Shown here: positions 7,056-10,875 of the stretch, in pieces
How positions within the stretch are numbered: the first letter of the stretch is position 1
Layout of the letters: every line of letters starts with the position of its first letter
From: Desulfovibrio sp. UBA2564
Lineage (GTDB): Bacteria; Desulfobacterota; Desulfovibrionia; Desulfovibrionales; Desulfovibrionaceae
DNA length: 10,875 nt
Direction of reading: 5' to 3'
NCBI GenBank assembly: GCA_002340305.1
Contig: DDLU01000080.1
Location: 1-10,875, forward strand
The notes under the pieces: model-generated
Told to the model about the DNA's origin: nothing
Database searches by the model: none
Seen by the model: the letters and a program-made list of their open reading frames with translations, nothing else
Position numbers and translations under genes: made by a program

Positions 7056-7280
7056 CTAGTGAATCCGGTTGTCTGTCGGCAGACAGAAAATTTCCACCTT
7101 TGCCTTTTCCATGCATTTGCCGCAAAGCTTTACCTTGCGGGATATCTTTTTTCCTGCACAGCAAATCTCCACCCGAAACAGCTTCAACACATCCCTGCGT
7201 CCGCACTGCTCACAGCACTCCCCTTCAAACTGACCGCTAATCCAAGGCGAGACTCCTGCCAATATTGCGGAAACCATCAT
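7056..7280 (-). CDS. Small zinc-ribbon-like protein of the phage operon
   Basis: The 74-aa protein contains two CXXC pairs, C23-C26 (CEQC) and C53-C56 (CGKC), plus C22, C40-C41 and C66. This pattern is consistent with one zinc ribbon. The family is not recognised. It starts with ATGATG overlapping the preceding stop (ATGA), with GAGG six bases upstream, so it is co-translated with the lysis genes. Then comes a 94-base non-coding gap, the largest inside the operon. A role in nucleic-acid binding or regulation is possible but not shown. Confidence 0.6.
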   Translation of the reverse strand: MMVSAILAGVSPWISGQFEGECCEQCGRRDVLKLFRVEICCAGKKISRKVKLCGKCMEKAKVEIFCLPTDNRIH

Positions 7281-7486
7281 TTGAAAGCCTCATAAGCAAC
7301 ACGACCTGCTACCCCGGCAACAACTGCTGCGGTTCCCCAGACAGCCCTTTCAAGATTCCGGAACTTCTCGGCGTGGGTATGACAACGCCGCGCCCCGTTA
7401 ATTTCCGCAATGTCTTCCTGAATAGACTTAACCCGTTCATCAATACGGATAAGCAGGTCCTGCAATTCACTCCTTTCCTCAACCAT
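7277..7486 (-). CDS. Small coiled-coil plus C-terminal membrane anchor protein (XhlA/holin-accessory type)
   Basis: The 69-aa protein has an N-terminal amphipathic helix, ELQDLLIRIDERVKSIQEDI (6-25), with heptad-like hydrophobics. A short CHTH segment follows (32-35), then one hydrophobic stretch AVWGTAAVVAGVAGRVAYEA (48-67). This layout is shared by XhlA-type haemolysin/holin-accessory proteins, which assist membrane disruption at lysis. The family call is by architecture only. The frame extends upstream to 7588 inside the holin gene, but the ATG at 7486 has GGAGAG just upstream and leaves a normal 8-base overlap with the holin gene. It precedes the zinc-ribbon gene with an ATGA overlap. Confidence 0.65.
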   Translation of the reverse strand: MVEERSELQDLLIRIDERVKSIQEDIAEINGARRCHTHAEKFRNLERAVWGTAAVVAGVAGRVAYEAFK

Positions 7487-7868
7487 TTTTATCTCTCCAT
7501 GTTTTTGCAACCTTCTCCGCACTGCGCCCGACCACATAACCGCCAAGCCCAAGCTCCATGAGCGACCAAAGCTGATTAGGCAGGTCAAGATGTGGAGCTT
7601 TTGCCCAAAAAAGCGCTAAATACGGATAGAGAAGGTAGTTATTTGCCACGATAGCAACTATGGTCAGCATTAAAATCGGCCGCCATGACCGCTGTAACCA
7701 GTTGCCGGACATTTCCGCCAGCATGATCTTTACCCGTGATTCAAGATCTGCAAGTTCACCCCGGTTCTGCATTTCCATAAGCCGCAATTTGGCCTTCTCG
7801 CGCTCACCCGCGTCAGGCCAGATTTTGTCAATGATGGTTGACCCAAGATCAAGAATTGAACCGATCAT
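7479..7868 (-). CDS. 3TM holin, gene-transfer-agent release type
   Basis: The 129-aa protein matches the 'Holin of 3TMs, for gene-transfer release' family (GTA_holin_3TM). It has an N-terminal amphipathic segment (1-17), a charged helical region (22-58), the conserved WRPILML turn (62-68) leading into a membrane span (64-86), and a second hydrophobic segment LWSLMELGLGGYVVGRSAEK (100-119) with the typical GGYVxGRSxEK end. Holins permeabilise the inner membrane and time lysis. The family also occurs in the Rhodobacter-type GTA, where it aids particle release, and in ordinary prophages, so it does not by itself prove a GTA. The start at 7868 has GGAGG seven bases upstream and overlaps the preceding stop as ATGA. 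No endolysin gene is found nearby in the window. Confidence 0.85.
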   Translation of the reverse strand: MIGSILDLGSTIIDKIWPDAGEREKAKLRLMEMQNRGELADLESRVKIMLAEMSGNWLQRSWRPILMLTIVAIVANNYLLYPYLALFWAKAPHLDLPNQLWSLMELGLGGYVVGRSAEKVAKTWRDKNG

Positions 7869-8071
7869 CCCGACACCTCCGGTCCGCCTTTATCACCCCG
7901 GATCGAGCCGGAATAAATAGGGTTAACTTTCTGCCGCTTATAATCGAGCAATGAATTCCCGGTTTCCAGCCAGTCAGGATGCTCCTGAATAAAGGCCGCG
8001 TAATTTCGGATTGTTCGCCGAGTCTCTAAAGGATAGAGCGCAGCAAGTGTTTCTGCCTTGATTTCTTGCAC
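7865..8071 (-). CDS. Unrecognised 68-aa protein, first gene of the phage operon
   Basis: I do not recognise this family. The 68-aa protein has a helical first half containing LAALYPLETRRTIRNYAAFI (9-28), then EHPDWLE (30-36) and a probably disordered Gly/Lys-rich tail. It has no cysteines and no membrane segment. The start codon is GTG at 8071, supported by a near-perfect ribosome site AAAGGAGG eight bases upstream. Its stop overlaps the holin start (ATGA), so it is coupled to the lysis genes. As the promoter-proximal gene it could be a regulator or lysis-related, but nothing in the sequence shows this. Confidence 0.65.
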   Translation of the reverse strand: MQEIKAETLAALYPLETRRTIRNYAAFIQEHPDWLETGNSLLDYKRQKVNPIYSGSIRGDKGGPEVSG

Positions 8072-8165
8072 TTTTTTGTCCTCCTTTAGCTATAAGATAG
8101 TAAGCAGCCCGGACCTGAAATAGATAAATCAAGTCCGCTTCCAGTTACTTCTCGAAAAAAAGGAC

Positions 8166-8194
8166 AAAAAAACCTCCCCGGAAAACCGGGGAGG
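8166..8194 (-). terminator. Rho-independent terminator upstream of the phage operon
   Basis: CCTCCCCGG (8173-8181) and CCGGGGAGG (8186-8194) form a 9-bp stem with an AAAA/TTTT tetraloop. On the minus strand it is followed by seven T. No coding gene ends just before it, so it either backs up the dehydrogenase terminator, ends a short RNA, or controls entry into the operon. Confidence 0.85.
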
Positions 8195-8212
8195 AAACAT
8201 AAATTTCAAGGA

Positions 8213-8245
8213 ATATTAGATGAGACAGCAGGATTGATTCAATCC
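8213..8245 (-). promoter_or_regulatory. Candidate promoter with dyad operator, upstream of the phage operon
   Basis: On the minus strand TTGAAT (8242-8237) and TAATAT (8218-8213) are 18 bases apart, each matching four of six consensus bases. The -35 lies inside a perfect 15-bp dyad, GGATTGA-T-TCAATCC (8231-8245), which fits a repressor site. A start near 8206 would run into the terminator at 8166-8194 within about 15 bases. This is inference only. Confidence 0.33.
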
Positions 8246-8305
8246 ATTGCTACAGCCAGCGATCAGCAATCGGCCACATATGAAGAAATCAACCGCATAG
8301 ACCGG

Positions 8306-8340
8306 AAAAATCCCGCAATACTAATGGTGTTGCGGGATTA
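8306..8340 (-). terminator. Rho-independent terminator of the dehydrogenase gene
   Basis: AATCCCGCAA (8309-8318) and TTGCGGGATT (8330-8339) are perfect 10-bp arms around an 11-nt loop. The minus-strand reading continues into a T run ending at 8306. It begins six bases after the dehydrogenase stop codon and separates it from the phage operon. Confidence 0.88.
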
Positions 8341-8345
8341 CTTAT

Positions 8346-9311
8346 TTACATTTTTACCAGAACCTTCTTAGCTCCCTTTGCCATGGCCCGATCAAAAGCC
8401 TCTTTGAAATCTGCAAAATCGTATTCAGCTTCAATCAAGTCAGTCACATTAATCATTCCCTGCTCTAACACATTCAAGGCCAGACCGATATCTCCGCAAC
8501 GGGAGCCCACAATAGAAATTTCATCTACAACCAGCTTAGCAAGATTGATGGAACTGGGCAGATGCGAGGTCGTCTTAACAACAACAGTGCCTTCGGGCCG
8601 AACAAAATCGAGTGAATAATTAATACCCTTCTCGCTTCCGGTAGCCTCTACAACCAGATCAAACTTATCCCACTCAACGGCAAGCGCAGTCAATTCTTCA
8701 GAATCACTGATGCAATAGGTTTTAACACCCTGCTTCCCGGCAATGGCAAGCTTGTCCTCATGTCTACCGATCCGCAACACATTGGGATTATTAATTTTCA
8801 GGGCTAAGGCGGTAAGTAATCCAAGCTTCCCATCTCCAAGAACCATAATCCGCATATCCCCGGTCACGTGGATCTGCTGACTTACTTCCATACCTGCCGC
8901 TAAAGGCTCAGCAAAGACAGCCGCACGGTCATCTACTCCATCCGCAACAGTATAAAGATTCTCTGCCGGAACTTTCAGATACTCGGCAAAAGCTCCGTCA
9001 TGATTAACAATCCCCACAACGGTGCGGTTGCTATAGTGTCTGCGATCGCCAACATAAGGCTCGGCAGGACAATTAATATCCGCCACCACACGCTTGCCTA
9101 CCAACTCAGGTTTGTCCGGGCATTCTTCGACCACTACAACAAATTCATGCCCGGGCACCCCTGAAAATCCGTAATACCCTTTGTGCAACTCGATGTCTGT
9201 ATTACAAATCCCAGCCAGACGAACTTTGAGCAAGGCCTCACCGGAATTCAAAATTGGGATATCTTTCTCTATGACATCTATCTTTCCCGCATCAAAAAAA
9301 ACGGATTTCAT
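8346..9311 (-). CDS. Medium-chain zinc-type alcohol dehydrogenase-like protein
   Basis: The 321-aa protein is a medium-chain dehydrogenase/reductase. The N-terminal GroES-like catalytic domain has the catalytic zinc ligand C36 in AGICNTD, H55-E56 in VPGHEF, and E135 in FAEPLAAG. The nucleotide-binding Rossmann domain starts at VLGDGKLGLL (157-166). The structural-zinc lobe, normally four closely spaced cysteines after residue 80, keeps only C81, so a structural zinc is unlikely. Family members oxidise alcohols or polyols with NAD(P)+; the substrate here is unknown. The start at 9311 has GGAGG seven bases upstream; the frame is open to 9362 without a better site. It follows the HpnA-like gene by 59 bases on the same strand and ends in a strong terminator, so the two are probably co-transcribed. 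Confidence 0.85.
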   Translation of the reverse strand: MKSVFFDAGKIDVIEKDIPILNSGEALLKVRLAGICNTDIELHKGYYGFSGVPGHEFVVVVEECPDKPELVGKRVVADINCPAEPYVGDRRHYSNRTVVGIVNHDGAFAEYLKVPAENLYTVADGVDDRAAVFAEPLAAGMEVSQQIHVTGDMRIMVLGDGKLGLLTALALKINNPNVLRIGRHEDKLAIAGKQGVKTYCISDSEELTALAVEWDKFDLVVEATGSEKGINYSLDFVRPEGTVVVKTTSHLPSSINLAKLVVDEISIVGSRCGDIGLALNVLEQGMINVTDLIEAEYDFADFKEAFDRAMAKGAKKVLVKM

Positions 9312-9370
9312 CAAAAGACCTCCAGCTATAGACAGGGGAAAATTTATGAACAAATTGCGCACACATTAAA

Positions 9371-10363
9371 TTACCTAAGCATATGCTGTGCCTTAAACCA
9401 GCCGACAGCATCCTGAACAGCTTCCAAAGCAGGCCGGTGGGTATAACCAAGCTCCTTCTCCGCCCGATCAGAACTGTAGTACATTTTTTTTGAAGCCATG
9501 CGCACACTATCCATGGTCGCAACAGGATTCTTAATCAATCCCAGCTTAGCCAGCATTTCCCCTGCAAAACCTGCGGAAAACATTACCACCTGCGGAACCT
9601 TGAATCTCGGCCCGGGCTTACCGGTAATGTTTGCGGTCATGGCAAATAAATCCTTGAGGCTAAGGTTATCACCGCCGAGAATATATCTGCGCCCGACCTT
9701 ACCATTTTCCAATGCTAAAAAATGTCCCAGTGCAATATCGTCCACATGGGCAACATTCAATCCGGTATCAGCGTAAAACATCCCGCCATCACGTGCAGCA
9801 TTAAGAACCATCGTCCCGGTAGGAGTCGGTCTGGAGTCCCCCGGACCAACCGGGGTAGAAGGATTCACAACCACAGCCGGAAGCCCTTCATCACGGACCA
9901 TATCCATAACGACTTTCTCAGCCAGAAATTTAGACTTCTTGTACGGGCTGATCATATCCGCCACAGTTGATGCGGCATCCTCATCTGCGGGACTTCCATC
10001 AGAATTGCAACCCAGCACGCAAACACTTGAAGTGTAAACAGTACGCTCCACTCCGGCCTCAAGAGCCTTCTGCATGAGCAGGCGGGTGCCATCGACATTG
10101 GTTCGGGTCATTACTTCCGGGTCCGGAACCCAAAGGCGGTAGTCGGCGGCAAGATGAAAAAGATATTTACAGCCCTGCAAAGCCGTTTCGATTGCAGCTG
10201 CATCATTAAGATCGCCAGTCACAAATTCAACTGACGCATCAATAAGCTTCTGCGCCCTGCACGCGTCACGAACAAGAGCTTTAATATAAAATCCCCTGTC
10301 AGCAAGAATTTTAACAAGACGTGACCCAATCAATCCGGTTGCCCCGGTGATCATTACATTCAT
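9371..10363 (-). CDS. hpnA: HpnA-like NAD-dependent sugar epimerase (dihydroflavonol reductase type)
   Basis: The 330-aa protein is an extended short-chain dehydrogenase closely resembling the hopanoid-associated sugar epimerase HpnA. It has the Rossmann motif GATGLIG (7-13), the diagnostic FHLAADYRLWVPDP (69-82), the catalytic TSS (111-113) and Y141-x3-K145 in SPYKKSKFLAE, then VNPSTPVGPGDSRPTPTG (166-183) and the C-terminal RMASKKMYYSS (288-298). Length is normal and no key residue is missing. HpnA genes occur in hopanoid lipid clusters, but no squalene-hopene cyclase or other hopanoid gene is in this window, so the substrate is not established. No convincing ribosome site precedes the ATG at 10363 (an in-frame ATG lies nine bases later). 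A dehydrogenase follows after 59 bases, probably in the same operon. Confidence 0.82.
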   Translation of the reverse strand: MNVMITGATGLIGSRLVKILADRGFYIKALVRDACRAQKLIDASVEFVTGDLNDAAAIETALQGCKYLFHLAADYRLWVPDPEVMTRTNVDGTRLLMQKALEAGVERTVYTSSVCVLGCNSDGSPADEDAASTVADMISPYKKSKFLAEKVVMDMVRDEGLPAVVVNPSTPVGPGDSRPTPTGTMVLNAARDGGMFYADTGLNVAHVDDIALGHFLALENGKVGRRYILGGDNLSLKDLFAMTANITGKPGPRFKVPQVVMFSAGFAGEMLAKLGLIKNPVATMDSVRMASKKMYYSSDRAEKELGYTHRPALEAVQDAVGWFKAQHMLR

Positions 10364-10444
10364 AATATAGTTAGTTGTTTAGTGGTAATGTATTGATATG
10401 AAATATTTTACTGGACCTGTCCGGCTGCCATAAGGAGAACTTTT

Positions 10445-10492
10445 ATGAGCAGAAATAAAATTTCAAGAAAGCCGTGCTTATTACAGGGATGA
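10445..10492 (+). other. Tiny reading frame behind a strong ribosome site, possibly frameshifted
   Basis: An ATG at 10445 follows AAGGAG by seven bases but reaches a stop after 15 codons (MSRNKISRKPCLLQG). One extra base in the A run near 10466-10470 would extend it in another frame (AVLITGMNDATFYVKFG...) to a stop at 10611, overlapping the antisense gene end. It is either a leader-type peptide, a broken gene start, or chance. Confidence 0.2.
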
Positions 10493-10520
10493 ATGATGCA
10501 ACGTTTTATGTCAAGTTTGG

Positions 10521-10540
10521 AATTGTAAAGAATTACAATT
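10521..10540. promoter_or_regulatory. Perfect AT-rich inverted repeat
   Basis: AATTGTAA (10521-10528) and TTACAATT (10533-10540) are exact reverse complements around AGAA. No T run follows, so it is not a typical terminator. It may be an operator or a weak hairpin between the epimerase gene and the right-edge gene. Confidence 0.35.
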
Positions 10541-10562
10541 ACGAACCGGAAAGATCAACTTG

Positions 10563-10875
10563 TTATGCAGCAGCAAGCCCCGACCGAATCTTCGCTTCAA
10601 TTTCAACATAATGCTGAGGAGGACAATTCATGTAAAAAGGCTTACTGTACCATGCACCCTTAAATTTAATAACGCAATCATCAGGGTACCAATGAATTTT
10701 CTTCATATCTGCATAACTGATCTCAACATACCCATCGGCTTTAGCCAGCATCCCCGCCCCCAGACCATAACCAATAATTTCCCGAATTCCGGCAAACGGA
10801 ATTTATCCAGCAGAACATGTCCGGCATTCCAATTCCAAATAATCCCGGACTCATTAATAATTATGTTTGTGGCTC
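10563..10875 (-). pseudogene. 3' part of an unrecognised gene, apparently frameshifted, running off the right edge
   Basis: The minus strand from 10875 to about 10804 reads ATNIIINESGIIWNWN followed by AGHVLLDK in one frame. From about 10803 onward a second frame reads IPFAGIREIIGYGLGAG and continues through VEISYADMKKIHWYPDD to IRSGLAAA and a stop at 10563. The second frame is blocked by a stop exactly at the junction (10804-10806). Adding one A to the AAA run at 10802-10804 joins the two into one smooth protein (LLDK-IPFAG). This suggests a one-base deletion or a homopolymer sequencing error. The C-terminal part looks like a small beta-rich, PH-like domain, but I do not recognise the family. 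The ATG at 10751 is a poor start with no ribosome site. The true start lies beyond the window. Confidence 0.5.

Larger units (their letters stand above)
2009..8095 (-). mobile_element. Phage-derived lysis and DNA-packaging cassette without capsid genes
   Basis: Eleven consecutive minus-strand genes encode a GTA-type holin and accessory membrane protein, candidate small and large terminase, small structural-type proteins, a Com-like zinc finger and a podovirus-type portal. Almost all overlap or abut, and a terminator closes the unit right after the portal. No integrase, repressor, scaffold, capsid, tail or attachment site is visible in the window. It is likely a prophage remnant, a fragment of a dispersed gene transfer agent, or a satellite. 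The sequence alone does not decide among these. Confidence 0.75.

Noticed and set aside
7487..7588. Upstream extension of the coiled-coil membrane protein to 7588
   Set aside because: This stretch overlaps the conserved end of the holin in another frame; the ATG at 7486 has its own ribosome site.
8120..8150. Sigma-54-like promoter (TGGAAG-N5-TTGAT) before the phage operon
   Set aside because: The -12 element has GA instead of the essential GC, so it is a near miss only.
8195..8305. Possible small gene between the two terminators before the phage operon
   Set aside because: Minus-strand frames are short, lack ribosome sites and show no recognisable protein; no tRNA-like fold was evident either.
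1..10875. CRISPR arrays, tRNA or rRNA genes, insertion sequences, integrase and attachment repeats
   Set aside because: No regularly spaced repeats, cloverleaf, transposase motifs or convincing long direct repeats flanking the phage operon were seen by eye. A computed repeat search could still find short attachment sites.

Overview
The window looks like a chromosomal stretch of a moderate-GC marine Desulfovibrio-type (Desulfovibrionaceae) bacterium. That is inference from overall protein style: a Tat-exported Fe-S flavoprotein, an HpnA-like epimerase beside a medium-chain dehydrogenase, and phage genes of a podovirus/GTA-holin type. No rRNA or marker gene fixes the taxon.

Layout. The left edge (1-39) is a strong terminator for a gene outside the window. 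A Tat-signal iron-sulfur flavoprotein follows on the + strand (191-880). Its terminator at 930-962 is bidirectional and is shared with a convergent minus-strand gene (1111-1803) that resembles the Dual-OB domain family.

The centre (2045-8071, all minus strand) is one tightly packed phage-derived operon. In transcription order it holds an unknown 68-aa protein, a 3TM GTA-type holin, a coiled-coil membrane protein, a zinc-ribbon protein, a candidate small terminase, a large terminase with apparently complete ATPase and nuclease motifs, a GNAT-fold protein, two small structural-type proteins sharing a motif, a 38-aa Com-like zinc finger (missed by size-limited gene calling) and a T7 gp8-like portal. 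Most genes overlap by ATGA or a few bases. The operon ends in a rho-independent terminator (2009-2040) directly after the portal. No scaffold, protease, capsid, tail, integrase or repressor gene is present. The cassette is therefore a lysis plus DNA-packaging module that stops where a capsid gene would be expected. It could be a decayed prophage, part of a split gene transfer agent, or a satellite-like element. The open frames and retained catalytic residues argue against advanced decay.

Upstream of the operon, 8165-8345 carries two minus-strand terminators. Between them is a candidate promoter whose -35 lies in a perfect 15-bp dyad. This resembles a phage late-promoter/terminator arrangement, but it is only a hypothesis.

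The right part has an HpnA-like NAD-dependent epimerase (9371-10363) followed by a zinc-type alcohol dehydrogenase-like protein (8346-9311), probably one transcription unit ending in the terminator at 8306-8340. The right edge (10563-10875) holds the 3' part of a minus-strand gene that appears broken by a one-base shift in an A run.
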